This document shows, in pieces, positions 42,786 through 51,284 of a DNA stretch of 64,000 nt. The stretch is from NCBI RefSeq assembly GCF_001866645.1, contig NZ_MLYP01000027.1:1-64000 (forward strand), given 5' to 3'. Positions within the stretch are counted from its first letter, which is position 1. Every line of letters begins with the position of its first letter. The position numbers and the translations under genes were made by a program. Under the pieces are notes generated by a model. That model did not search any database. It was not told where the DNA came from and worked only from the letters and a program-made list of their open reading frames with translations. The stretch is from Streptomyces colonosanans (GTDB taxonomy: Bacteria > Actinomycetota > Actinomycetes > Streptomycetales > Streptomycetaceae).

Positions 42786-43324
42786 CGCGGGTACGGGACC
42801 ACCGTCACGTCAAGCGTGAAGGCGACGCGTGCCGCGCCCGCCACGTCCGGCGCCTTCGCCAGCGCGGTGACCTTGGCCGTACCGGCCCGGGTGCCCGCGC
42901 ACCGCAGCGAGGCGCGAGCGGTGCCGTCCGCGTCCACCCGCCATCCGGTCGGCAGGACGAACACCGGCGCCGAACTCCGCACGGTTCTCCACCGCTTGTC
43001 GTCCGCCCGGGGCGCGAGGACGAGAGTCACCACGGTCCCGGGCCGTACGCACAGCCGCTGTGTGACCGCGGCTCCAGGGGTGACGGTGACCTCGGCGTGC
43101 CCGGTGGCACAGCCGACCGCCGAAGCGGAGGGTGTGGTGGCCGACACCGGCGGGCTGTCGCGGGTCGGGCTTCCCGGCGCGGAGGTGGGCGTCGGCGCAC
43201 GGGTGGACGGCCCGGCAGGGCGGCTCCCGGGCGGCCCTCCCACCGATCCACCACCCGTCGACGCGCTGCAGGCCACCAGGGCAACCACCCCGACGACCAT
43301 CCACCCCGCGGCCCACCATCGCAT
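42776..43324 (-). CDS. secreted lipoprotein, hypothetical
   Basis: A 182-aa protein with signal RWWAAGWMVVGVVALVAC (lipobox VVALVAC), a 45-residue Ser/Pro/Thr/Gly linker, and a beta-rich C-terminal domain with two Cys (VGCATGHAEVTVTPGAAVTQRLCVRPGTVVTLVLAP). The linker suggests a domain standing off the membrane. ATG 43324 follows GGGAGG. I do not recognise the family. Confidence 0.75.
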   Translation of the reverse strand: MRWWAAGWMVVGVVALVACSASTGGGSVGGPPGSRPAGPSTRAPTPTSAPGSPTRDSPPVSATTPSASAVGCATGHAEVTVTPGAAVTQRLCVRPGTVVTLVLAPRADDKRWRTVRSSAPVFVLPTGWRVDADGTARASLRCAGTRAGTAKVTALAKAPDVAGAARVAFTLDVTVVPYPRVG

Positions 43325-43389
43325 CCCAGCACCTCCCAGCCCGCTCGTACGACTACCAGAATGCCCCGGACCTCGCCGTGACATGGCTG

Positions 43390-44580
43390 GTGCTGCTTTC
43401 GGCGAACGACTCCTCGTCCGCTGCCGCAACCGCCGCGCAACCGTCTGCCCCGCCTGCTCCCGCCTCCACGCCGGAGACACCTACCACCTCGTCCGCGCGG
43501 GCCTCCTCGGCGGCAAGAACGTCCCCGACGCGGTCCGCCACCGCCCCCGGCTCTTCGTCACCCTCACCGCCCCGTCCTTCGGGCCCGTCCACCGCGCCGT
43601 GGATCGGTGCCGACCCCGCCGCGACGGCGGAACCTGCGAACACGGACGGCCCCTCAGCTGCGGCGCCATCCACACCCCGGACGCGCCCGTTGTCGGCCAA
43701 CCACTGTGCCCCGATTGCTACGACTACACCGCCCACGTGCTCTGGCACGCACACGCTTCCAAGCTGTGGGACCGGTTCGTCATCGACGTCCGGCGGCGCC
43801 TCGCCTCCTCGGTCGGCCTTGTGAGTCCCGCTTCGCGCAGCACGCGCGGTTGTCCTTCTCCCGCGTCGCTGAGTACCAGAAACGGGCAGCCGTCCACGTA
43901 CATGCCGTCGTCCGCCTCGACGGCCCGACCGGACCCGACGGCGAACCCCCGGCCTGGGGCACCGCGGAACTCCTCATCGGTGCCGTGCACGCCTCCGCCC
44001 GGCGCGTCCTGGTCCGCACCCCGTACAGCGCAGCCGTGGGCGAGCTTGCCTTGCAATGGGGCACCCAGGTCGACGCCCGCCCCCCTACGCACCGACAGCG
44101 ACGGACCCGACGATGACGCCGTGGCCGCGTACGTCGCCAAGTACGTCACCAAGGAAGCGAGCGAGACCGGCGCCGGCACCGACCACCCACTCACTCACCA
44201 CCTGGGAAGACATCGAGTCGGCGCCCGTCAGCGCGCATATTCGCACCCTCATGCGCACCTGCTGGCGCCCTGGCGGCCTCCTCGAATACGAGCCGCTCCG
44301 CCTGCACACCTGGACTCACACGCTCGGCTACCGGGGCCACATCCTCACCAAATCCCGCACGTACTCGACGACGTACGCAGCACTGCGCGCCGAACGAGCC
44401 CAATACGTAGGCTACGCCGACACGCCCGCCACGGTCACCGATGCGCACTGGCGCTATGTCGGCTCCGGCCACACCCCCGGCGCCGCTCTCCTGGCCGCTG
44501 GAGTCGCCGAAGACATCGCCACGAACCGCGAGATCGCCCGAGACGCGATCACCTCCGTCCAGGAGGGGGTGATCACCTGA
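43390..44580 (+). pseudogene. replication initiator (RepSA-like) of an integrative plasmid, frameshifted
   Basis: Consecutive pieces of one Streptomyces rolling-circle initiator in three frames. Piece 1 (to about 43815): RLLVRCRNRRATVCPACSRLHAGDTYHLVRAGL..VPDAV, LFVTLTAPSFGPVH, CGAIHTPDAPVVGQPLCPDCYDYTAHVLWHAHA. Piece 2 (about 43820-44085): FAQHARLSFSRVAEYQKRAAVHVHAVVRLDG with the HUH-type HVH. Piece 3 and 4 (44090-44580): DDAVAAYVAKYVTKEASETGAGTDH, then TWEDIESAPVSAHIRTLMRTCWR..HTLGYRGHILTKSRTYSTTYAALRAER. Three frameshifts and a missing N-terminus make it inactive. It marks the scar of a pSAM2/pIJ101-like element. Confidence 0.8.
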
Positions 44581-44824
44581 CGGTACGACGTGATCGTGAG
44601 GCGGACCGCGCTCGGCATCCGGAGCGCGTGTGTGCAAAGTTCCCGACCAAGATCAGCCCCGAGGGGGCGCGGCGTCTGGCCCGGCCTCTGCAACTTTCGT
44701 CCGAGGCTCCAGGGAGCGGGACCGAGGACGTGAAGCGGACCGCGTGTGACATGGTCTTGCGTGTGATCAACCACCCAACACGGGCGCATCAACGGTTGAA
44801 CGGCACCGGGATACACACGGATAT

Positions 44825-45721
44825 TCAGCTCCAGCTCGGCGAGGGACCATACGGCGGCTTGTAGGGGATCGGTTGGCCTGACTTCGCGTCCAAGAGAACG
44901 CGGTCACCCACGGGGCGATCGAGCTCTACCGTCACTTGTTGCAACTTTGCCTGTTTGGTGCAGTTACCTCCGCTCTTCCCCTGCTTGATGGAAGACGACA
45001 GGACCACGCTGCGGGGTGTTTCCAGCACCTCCACCGCTGGGCCGTCGTCGCAGACACCATGGAGGGCGACCACGGTCACTGATCGCCCGTCTCCGGCAAC
45101 GCCGACCAGCCCATTCAGTTGCTCGACGGGGACGTCACGCGCTCGGCCGATCGGCGGCGAAGGAAGCTTCGACGGGGTGACAGCCGCCCGCTTGAGGGGG
45201 GAGGTGTAGCCGTCCAGGGTGAAGAGCCAGGCAGGGACGGTGGCCGGTCCGCGGCTTGTGGCCAGCGTCATGGTGCCAAGCTTCGCGCCGATCACGGTGA
45301 GGTGCGGCGTGCCTCCGACGCGGCCGCCGGACAGGGACTTGTACGAATCCTCCACCCCCGCCAGCGGCCGGGTGAGCGACTTACCGTCGGCCCAAGCCAC
45401 CTGACCATTCCTTGGCCAGGTGGCGGGCAACTTGCCTTGCAGGACGAAGCTGTGATCCCGGTATGCCTGTTCATCAGCCTTGCTCCGCAGGCCGCCACGG
45501 GGCAGTTGGATCACATCACCCATCGGGTAGTAGCCGGCACGCCACGCGTCGGCCGCGCTTGACCTCTCCCAGGCCGCGGCTACTTGCTGGGCGCGGTGCG
45601 CCACCGCCTCCGCGTCAGCAGCGGCGTCCCCGTCGGGGTGACTGCCGCAACCGGAGACAGCCAGCCCAACGGCGGCCACCGCGGCCAGCAGGCTGACGGG
45701 GTTCATGGCCTTGACGCGCAT
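44825..45721 (-). CDS. secreted lipoprotein, hypothetical
   Basis: A 298-aa protein with signal VSLLAAVAAVGLAVSGC (lipobox VSGC), then helix AHRAQQVAAAWERSSAADAWRAGYYPMGDVIQLP and a large beta-rich region (LTVIGAKLGTMTLATSRGPATVPAWLFTLDGYTSPLKRAAVTPSKLP..). Two Cys (GVCDDGP, GNCTKQA) could pair outside the cell. The ATG at 45721 has GGAGG; ATG 45706 is too far from it. I recognise this as a recurrent Streptomyces lipoprotein type but not its function. It lies between the two plasmid relics and may be cargo or older chromosomal DNA. The 244 bp before it are featureless. Confidence 0.72.
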   Translation of the reverse strand: MRVKAMNPVSLLAAVAAVGLAVSGCGSHPDGDAAADAEAVAHRAQQVAAAWERSSAADAWRAGYYPMGDVIQLPRGGLRSKADEQAYRDHSFVLQGKLPATWPRNGQVAWADGKSLTRPLAGVEDSYKSLSGGRVGGTPHLTVIGAKLGTMTLATSRGPATVPAWLFTLDGYTSPLKRAAVTPSKLPSPPIGRARDVPVEQLNGLVGVAGDGRSVTVVALHGVCDDGPAVEVLETPRSVVLSSSIKQGKSGGNCTKQAKLQQVTVELDRPVGDRVLLDAKSGQPIPYKPPYGPSPSWS

Positions 45722-45814
45722 GTGACCTCCTGAGAGAACAGCGAAGTGGCGGCGGCTCGTCCCTCTGACGAGACCGATCCGGGACAGGTTCCACCAGTGG
45801 TGACGGCCACTAGG

Positions 45815-46083
45815 GCCGTCTCGATGATCACCGTTCCCGACTTGTCGTAGCCATAGCGGCGCTTGCCCCCGTGCGGCTGGCCATCCCGGGCTCGGTCGAC
45901 CGTGGCGTCGCGCAACCGTCGTGAGGTGTCGTCACTGGAACGGCAGGCGTGCGCTACCTCGATGCACAGAAAGAACCGGTCGTCAGGGTCAGCGAGATCA
46001 CGCCGGTTGGCCTGACCGTGCAACGTGATGTCGTGCTGGTCGGCAAGCTGCAAGAGCTGCTCGAAGTCGTGAGGCTGCCGCAT
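45815..46083 (-). pseudogene. serine recombinase/resolvase fragment
   Basis: RQPHDFEQLLQLADQHDITLHGQANRRDLADPDDRFFLCIEVAHACRSSDDTSRRLRDATVDRARDGQPHGGKRRYGYD follows the order of the C-terminal half of a serine recombinase catalytic domain (TRQPxxxExLLxLADxHxI..DLxxxxxR..ARxxxDxxSRRxRxxxxxRAxxGxPxGGxxxYGY). The N-terminal part with the catalytic Ser and the long DNA-binding domain are missing; it stops soon after. Its 5' edge coincides with the start of the truncated lipase at 46082, so an insertion or deletion joined the two. Confidence 0.6.
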
Positions 46084-46876
46084 GATCAGCCCCGACAGCG
46101 GCGACAACCCCGACTTTCCCGGCAAGCTCCCCGGCGGCTGCACCTTCTACGACCCGGACGCCGCCTGGGGCCACAACGCCGCCGTACCGCTCTTCGAGCG
46201 CGGCGTCCGTCAGGCCGCCCACGACGCGGGAGCGGTCTACCTCGACAACTCACGTCTCTTCCACGGCCACGAGGTCTGCACCGACAACACCTGGGTGCGC
46301 GGCCTGTGGCTGGACATCGGCGACCACTTCCCGCCGGACTCCAACACCGTCCGCCATTCCTTCCACCCCAACGCGCGCGGCCACGCGGCGTTCGCGTCCT
46401 GCTTCACCCAGGTCTACAACTCAAGCCTCACCGGGGCGAGTTGCACCGATCCCGCCAGTACCGGCGCACCCAAGCTGTATCCGCTCGCCCGGAACGAGGT
46501 CTTCAAGCCGCTGAAGAACCAGGCCACCGGTACCTGCCTGGACGCCAAGGGCAACTCCAGCGCCAACAACACCGGCGTCATCGGCTGGACCTGCCACGGC
46601 GACCGCAACCAGAACTGGTGGTACGACACCGACCGCAAGTCCATCCACACCGAACTGAGTCAGGACCGGTGCCTGGACGTGCCCGGCGGCGCCTACTCGG
46701 CCGGCACCGGGCTGATCCTCTGGGACTGCCACGGCGGCGCCAACCAGCAGTTCGTCCGCCAGTCCGGCACGATCCGCCCCGCCGCCGCGACCGGGCTGTG
46801 CCTCACCGTGGCTTCCGCCCAGGCCCCATTGCGCCTCCAGCCCTGCACCGGATCCGCCAACCAGCAGTTCGCGTGA
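46082..46876 (+). pseudogene. decapitated SGNH lipase with ricin-type lectin domain
   Basis: A 264-aa frame: the C-terminal part of an SGNH esterase (DNPDFPGKLPGGCTFYDPDAAWGHNAAVPLFERGVRQAAHDAGAVYLDNSRLFHGHEVC.. and the catalytic Asp-His region RHSFHPNARGHAAF), then a ricin-B lectin domain (about 140-264) with QxW-type repeats (ATGTCLDAKGNSSANNTGVIGWTCHGDRNQNW, DRCLDVPGGAYSAGTGLILWDCHGGANQQF). The GDS nucleophile block, Gly and Asn blocks and signal peptide are all absent. The first Met is formed at the junction with the recombinase fragment. It was probably an extracellular lipase. Confidence 0.75.
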
Positions 46877-47065
46877 CCACATACGCGCCAACCACCCCAG
46901 CGGCCGTCCACTGAGGAGCTGTCGGCATCTGCCCGGCTCCCCTTGCCTCACGCCGGTCTGCGCCGGCCGCATGCGCGGCCTCCGCAGACCGGCCGGCCAC
47001 CTCGGTCTCTTTTACGGGAAACAGCCTCAGTTGACCGTGCCTCGAAGGTTGGATTTCATGACGCC

Positions 47066-47656
47066 ATGACTCATGGGTCACAGGCAACAGAAGATCCCGT
47101 CCTCGCCTTCGCCACACAGGAGGCATGGGAAACGTGGCTGGAGGAGAACCACGCCGACGTCCCGGGCGTCTGGCTGAAGATCCCGAAGAAGGACGCCGGG
47201 CTGGACGGCGTCGACTATGCCGGGGCGCTGGAATCGGCACTGTGCTACGGCTGGATCGACGGGCAGAAGAAGAAGCTGGATGAACGGCACTGGCTCCAGC
47301 GCTTCACTCCGCGGCGACGGGGCAGCAAGTGGTCGAAGGTGAACCGGGAGAAGGCCACCCAGCTCATCGAAGCCGGCCGGATGCGGCCCACCGGTCTACA
47401 GGAGGTCGAGGGGGCCAAGGCCGACGGCCGCTGGGAGGCCGCCTATGCGAGTCAGAGCAAGGCGGTGGTTCCCGACGATCTCCAGGCAGCTCTGGACGCC
47501 GTTCCCGAGGCCCGGGACTTCTTCGCCACCCTCGACAGCCGTAACCGCTATGCGATCCTCTACCGGATCCAGGACGCCAAGAAGCCCCAGACCCGCGCGG
47601 CCAGGATCGAGAAGTTCGTCGCCATGCTCGCCGAGAAGAAGAAGATCCACGCCTGA
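47066..47656 (+). CDS. YdeI/OmpD-associated family protein
   Basis: A 196-aa cytosolic protein: FATQEAWETWLEENHADVPGVWLKIPKKDAGLDGVDYAGALESALCYGWIDGQKKKLDERHWLQRFTPRRRGSKWSKVNREKATQLIEAGRMRPTGLQEVEGAKADGRWEAAY. The ALCYGWIDG and FTPRRxxSxWSxxNxxxxxxLxxxGxMxPxG motifs are diagnostic for the YdeI/OmpD-associated family, of unknown activity. The ATG at 47066 fits the conserved start; there is no strong SD. Apparently monocistronic. Confidence 0.88.
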   Translation: MTHGSQATEDPVLAFATQEAWETWLEENHADVPGVWLKIPKKDAGLDGVDYAGALESALCYGWIDGQKKKLDERHWLQRFTPRRRGSKWSKVNREKATQLIEAGRMRPTGLQEVEGAKADGRWEAAYASQSKAVVPDDLQAALDAVPEARDFFATLDSRNRYAILYRIQDAKKPQTRAARIEKFVAMLAEKKKIHA

Positions 47657-47787
47657 CCCCGACGACCATGTGACCGCGACCACACCGGAGTCGAACAGGT
47701 CGCATATCTCGCACAGGACGACGAGCACACCGCCCGCGTCACAAAAGCCCTTGGGAGCGAGCCCACACCCTCCCCCAAAGACCCGCT

Positions 47788-47824
47788 TAGATGTTCTCAA
47801 AGTAAAAGTGTTAACATCCCTGTC
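47788..47824 (+). promoter_or_regulatory. promoter of the leader peptide/DAACS unit (candidate)
   Basis: An A/T-rich island in GC-rich DNA. TAACAT at 47812-47817 is a plausible -10 and would start transcription at about 47824-47825, the A of the leader ATG, giving a leaderless message. GATGTT (47790-47795) and AACATC (47813-47818) are an inverted pair that could be an operator overlapping the promoter. No clear -35. Confidence 0.45.
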
Positions 47825-47953
47825 ATGATGACAACAGCCGCGCACCGCGCCGACGCCCCATGTGGCGTCGGTCGCGCTGTCACGAGCGTCCTGCTCGTGG
47901 CGCGCCTGCATGTCGATCTCTGCCGCTGCATGTCCGCAGCGTGTCGCGCCTGA
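47825..47953 (+). CDS. Cys-rich HVDL-type leader peptide
   Basis: A 42-aa peptide, MMTTAAHRADAPCGVGR.. ending LLVARLHVDLCRCMSAACRA. The R-x-HVDL-x-R-x-x-SA-x-C pattern is that of the actinobacterial family of putative leader peptides found before sulfur and cysteine genes. Three of the last ten codons are Cys (TGC, TGC, TGT), plus one earlier. No SD precedes the ATG, and the likely -10 sits about eight bases upstream, so it is probably leaderless. Known polycysteine leaderless ORFs in mycobacteria act as cysteine-responsive attenuators; here a hairpin follows 19 bp after the stop and a transporter gene 99 bp after it. Regulation is inferred. Confidence 0.65.
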   Translation: MMTTAAHRADAPCGVGRAVTSVLLVARLHVDLCRCMSAACRA

Positions 47954-47972
47954 TCGCGAACTCCTCGATGCA

Positions 47973-48003
47973 GCGGCACCGTTGACACTTCCACGGTTGC
48001 CGC
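47973..48003 (+). promoter_or_regulatory. attenuator-like hairpin before the transporter
   Basis: GCGGCACCGT (47973-47982) pairs with ACGGTTGCCGC (47993-48003), ten pairs with one bulged base and a 10-nt loop. It lies between the leader-peptide stop and the DAACS start (48053). If ribosomes stall at the Cys codons, this region could refold and change readthrough or initiation. Confidence 0.55.
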
Positions 48004-48052
48004 TCCCGTATGTCCCGCTCATTTCCCCGTGCGTCTCTACTGGAGTGTGTCC

Positions 48053-49390
48053 GTGTCCACGAACACCGCCGACCCGAAGCCCACGAAGTCAGGCTTCCGG
48101 ATACCCGTCCCCTTCTGGGCCCAGGTCCTGCTCGGCCTCGCCGTAGGCCTGGTACTCGGCTACGTCGCCCGCACGTACGACGTGTCCTGGCTCGCCACCA
48201 CCCTCGACAAGGTGGGCGGCATCTTCGTGCAGCTTCTGAAGCTGGCCGTGGCCCCGCTGGTCTTCTTCGCGATCATGGTGTCCATCACCAACCTGAGGAA
48301 GGTCAACAACGCGGCTCGCCTGGCCGGCCGCACCCTCCTCTGGTTCATGATCACCTCGCTGATCGCGGTCGTCATCGGCCTCGTCATCGGCCTGGTCTCC
48401 AACCCGGGCTCCGGCTCCGCGCTCACCCCGGCCGACGGCGCCAAGCCCGACCACACCGGCAGCTGGCTCGACTTCCTCACCGGCATCATCCCGACCGACG
48501 TCGTGACGCCGTTCACAGAGCTCAACGTCCTGCAGATCGTCTTCATGGCGGTCGTCGCCGGAATCGCGATCCTCAAGATCGGGCCGAAGGCCCAGCCGAT
48601 CCTCACCCTCTCCGAGTCCGTCCTGGAGCTGCTGCAGAAGGCCCTGTGGTGGGTGATCCTGCTCGCCCCGATCGGCTCCGCCGGCCTCATCGGCCGTGCC
48701 ATCGTGCAGTACGGCTGGAACCTGCTCGGCAACTACGCGACCTTCACCGCCGACATCTACATCGGCTGCGCCCTGGTCCTCTTCGGCGTCTACCCGCTGC
48801 TGCTCGCCTTCGCCGCCAAGCTCAACCCGCTGAAGTTCTTCAAGGGCGCCTGGCCCGCCATCCAGCTCGCGTTCGTCTCCCGCTCCTCGGTCGGCACCAT
48901 GCCGGTCACCCAGCAGTCGGCGATCCACCTCGGCGTCCCGAAGGACTACGCCTCCTTCGCCGTGCCGTTCGGCGCGACGACCAAGATGGACGGCTGCGCG
49001 GCGATCTACCCGGCCATCTCCGCGATCTTCGTGGCCCAGATCTTCGACGTGCAGCTCGGGATCAAGGAGTACCTGCTCATCGCCTTCGTCTCGGTGATCG
49101 GCTCGGCCGCCACCGCCGGTCTGACGGGAGCGACGGTCATGCTGACCCTCACCCTGTCCACCCTCGGCCTGCCGATGGAGGGCGTGGGCCTGCTGCTCGC
49201 GATCGACCCGATCCTGGACATGATCCGTACCGCGACCAATGTCGCGGGCCAAGCCCTCATCCCGGTCATCGTCTCCGCGCGCGAGAAGATCCTCGACCGT
49301 ACGGCGTACGACAACGCTTCGGCCTCCCCGGTCGACGACGTCGCGATCGCCTACAGCGAGCCCCAGCCCGCCGCCTCGGCAGTCGGCTGA
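48053..49390 (+). CDS. DAACS-family symporter (dicarboxylate/amino acid or cystine)
   Basis: A 445-aa membrane transporter of the GltP/DctA/TcyP fold. The early helices are VPFWAQVLLGLAVGLVLGYVA and GGIFVQLLKLAVAPLVFFAIMVSITNL. Hairpin 1 carries SRSSVGTMPVT and the cation site is TTKMDGCAAIYPAISAIFVAQ (NMDGT-like, with Cys). The C-terminal region is LLLAIDPILDMIRTATNVAGQALI. Transport is Na+ or H+ coupled. GTG 48053 is chosen because GGAG lies seven bases upstream; GTG 48029 is a longer option. The Cys-rich leader upstream suggests a sulfur-containing substrate such as cystine, but sequence alone fits dicarboxylates or glutamate equally. Confidence 0.88.
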   Translation: MSTNTADPKPTKSGFRIPVPFWAQVLLGLAVGLVLGYVARTYDVSWLATTLDKVGGIFVQLLKLAVAPLVFFAIMVSITNLRKVNNAARLAGRTLLWFMITSLIAVVIGLVIGLVSNPGSGSALTPADGAKPDHTGSWLDFLTGIIPTDVVTPFTELNVLQIVFMAVVAGIAILKIGPKAQPILTLSESVLELLQKALWWVILLAPIGSAGLIGRAIVQYGWNLLGNYATFTADIYIGCALVLFGVYPLLLAFAAKLNPLKFFKGAWPAIQLAFVSRSSVGTMPVTQQSAIHLGVPKDYASFAVPFGATTKMDGCAAIYPAISAIFVAQIFDVQLGIKEYLLIAFVSVIGSAATAGLTGATVMLTLTLSTLGLPMEGVGLLLAIDPILDMIRTATNVAGQALIPVIVSAREKILDRTAYDNASASPVDDVAIAYSEPQPAASAVG

Positions 49391-49421
49391 CCCCCGGCTC
49401 ACCGACACCTCCCGTACTCGC

Positions 49422-49456
49422 CTCCGCCCTGCCGGCTTCCCGCCGGCAGGGCGGAG
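49422..49456 (+). terminator. 15-bp perfect terminator hairpin
   Basis: Arms 49422-49436 and 49442-49456 (CTCCGCCCTGCCGGC and its complement) around TTCCC, 32 bp after the transporter stop, followed by CGCTTTCG. Confidence 0.85.
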
Positions 49457-49668
49457 CGCTTTCGCCGAGGCATTCCCACGGCCGCCCCCTTCGCGCCGGG
49501 CGCCTCCTCCCCTCGCCGACTTCGCCGCGATCACCCGAAGCAGCGGTGGCTGTGGCGACGCCGCTCAGGCCAGGCCGTAGGACCGGACTGTGCTGTGGGC
49601 CAGGTCGGCATCCGGCGACGTGGAGGATCGGAAGGTCCCCGGGCGCCGTGAGGTGCGACAATCCGGCC

Positions 49669-49873
49669 GTGTCCGAAGAGATGTCGCGCTGGTATCGGGG
49701 CCGCCTGATCATGGGCCCCGTCAGGCCGTTCGAGGTCGATGAGCTTGAAGGTCTCGGACATCTGGGGCGATGCCGTCGACAGCGACTCCACCGACTCCTG
49801 GCGGCGGACCGTCGAGGAATGGCTCGACAAGGAACTACCGGGCTGGCGTGCAGAGCCGTGGGCGGTGGCCTGA
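49669..49873 (+). pseudogene. small frameshifted ORF, hypothetical
   Basis: GTG 49669 opens VSEEMSRWYRGRLIMGPVRPFEVDELEG in one frame. After about 49745 the coding look continues in another frame: SDIWGDAVDSDSTDSWRRTVEEWLDKELPGWRAEPWAVA, stop at 49873. The second part could also be a separate 44-aa ORF from ATG 49739. Acidic/Trp-rich composition; no family recognised. The rest of 49457-50038 is featureless. Confidence 0.3.
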
Positions 49874-50038
49874 ACGAACGGTCCACCGCTCCCCGCCGCG
49901 ACCGCGCCCGCCTGGAGAAGATCGAGGTCAGCGGCACAGGGTGGTGACAACCCCCCAAGCCGGCGTGGGGACACCCCCCTGCCTTTCCGGTGACTGGCAG
50001 GCTGTCTTGGCCGCGCTGCCGTCCCGAGAATCGACGGC

Positions 50039-51115
50039 ATGACGATTTCCACCGACGCCTCCCTCACGGAGCGAACGCCCACCACCCGTTCCCGTACGTC
50101 CGGCTCCGGAGCCGGCAGCGACTTCGCCAGACTGTCCCAACGCATCACCGAGGCGGGTCTGCTGAAGCGACGGCCCGGTTACTACACCGTGCGACTCGGA
50201 CTGGTGATCGCGCTGCTGGCGGCGGGCTGGGGAACCTTCTTCGCACTCGGCGACACCTGGTGGCAGCTGGCGGTCGCGGCCTTCCTGGCGCTGATGTTCG
50301 GTCAGGTTGCCTTGGCCGCCCATGACTTGGCGCACCGGCAAGTCTTCCGGAGGCGTCGGCCGAGCGAAATATGGGGCCGGCTCTTCGGCAACCTCGGTAT
50401 CGGCATGAGCTACGGCTGGTGGATGAACAAGCACACCCGTCATCACGCCAATCCCAACCACGAGGACCTCGACCCCGACGTCGCCCCGGACATCCTGGTG
50501 TGGTCCACCGACCAGGCCCGCAACAGCCGCGGTCTGGCCCGCCTCGTCGGTGGACACCAGGCGTCCCTGTTCTTCCCTCTGCTGACGCTGGAGGGCTTCA
50601 ACCTGCACGTCTCGAGCGTGCGGGCGCTGGGTTCACCATCCATGAAGAACCGGCTGCTGGAGGGCGTCCTGCTCTTCCTGCACATCGCCGCCTACGGGTC
50701 CGCGCTGTTCATGGTGCTCTCCCCCGGCAAGGCGGTGGCGTTCCTCGCCGTGCACCAGTGTCTCTTCGGCGTCTACCTCGGTTGCACCTTCGCGCCGAAC
50801 CACAAGGGCATGCCCACGTTCAGCGGTGACGAACGGCCCGACTTCCTGCGCCGCCAGGTGCTCACCTCCCGCAACGTGCGCGGCGGCCTGCTCACCGACG
50901 TGATGCTCGGTGGGCTCAACTACCAGATCGAGCACCACCTGTTCCCGAGCATGCCCACTCCCCATCTGCGGCAGGCCCAGGTCGTCGTGCGCGAGTACTG
51001 CGCGGAAGTCGGCGTGCCGTACCACGAGACCGGACTCATCCAGTCCTACCGCGAGGCCCTCAGGCACATGCACCGGGTGGGAGAACCGATCAGGCGGCAG
51101 CGCACGGCGTCCTGA
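50039..51115 (+). CDS. membrane fatty acid desaturase
   Basis: A 358-aa integral membrane di-iron enzyme. The three His boxes are HDLAH, HTRHH and QIEHH (GLNYQIEHHLFPSMP), with hydrophobic pairs YTVRLGLVIALLAAGWGTFFALG, WWQLAVAAFLALMFGQVALAA and LLEGVLLFLHIAAYGSALFMVL. This is the acyl-lipid/acyl-CoA front-end-type desaturase family (DesA3-like), which introduces double bonds using O2 and a reductase/ferredoxin partner. No partner gene is adjacent. It probably adjusts membrane fluidity. Start at ATG 50039; the SD is weak (CCCGAG). Confidence 0.92.
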   Translation: MTISTDASLTERTPTTRSRTSGSGAGSDFARLSQRITEAGLLKRRPGYYTVRLGLVIALLAAGWGTFFALGDTWWQLAVAAFLALMFGQVALAAHDLAHRQVFRRRRPSEIWGRLFGNLGIGMSYGWWMNKHTRHHANPNHEDLDPDVAPDILVWSTDQARNSRGLARLVGGHQASLFFPLLTLEGFNLHVSSVRALGSPSMKNRLLEGVLLFLHIAAYGSALFMVLSPGKAVAFLAVHQCLFGVYLGCTFAPNHKGMPTFSGDERPDFLRRQVLTSRNVRGGLLTDVMLGGLNYQIEHHLFPSMPTPHLRQAQVVVREYCAEVGVPYHETGLIQSYREALRHMHRVGEPIRRQRTAS

Positions 51116-51284
51116 CCGCGACCCGGCGGGCCCCGCACCGCAGGCGGGGCAGCGGCAGACCGCACCGACCCCGCCACCCGCCCAAGTGAGAAGCCCCTGG
51201 GCCCGCGAGCGCGCATCGCCGGGACAGGTACCGCTCGCCCGCGGTACGGAGCACAGCGGGCGAGGGGGCCAGTAGCCTCGGACC

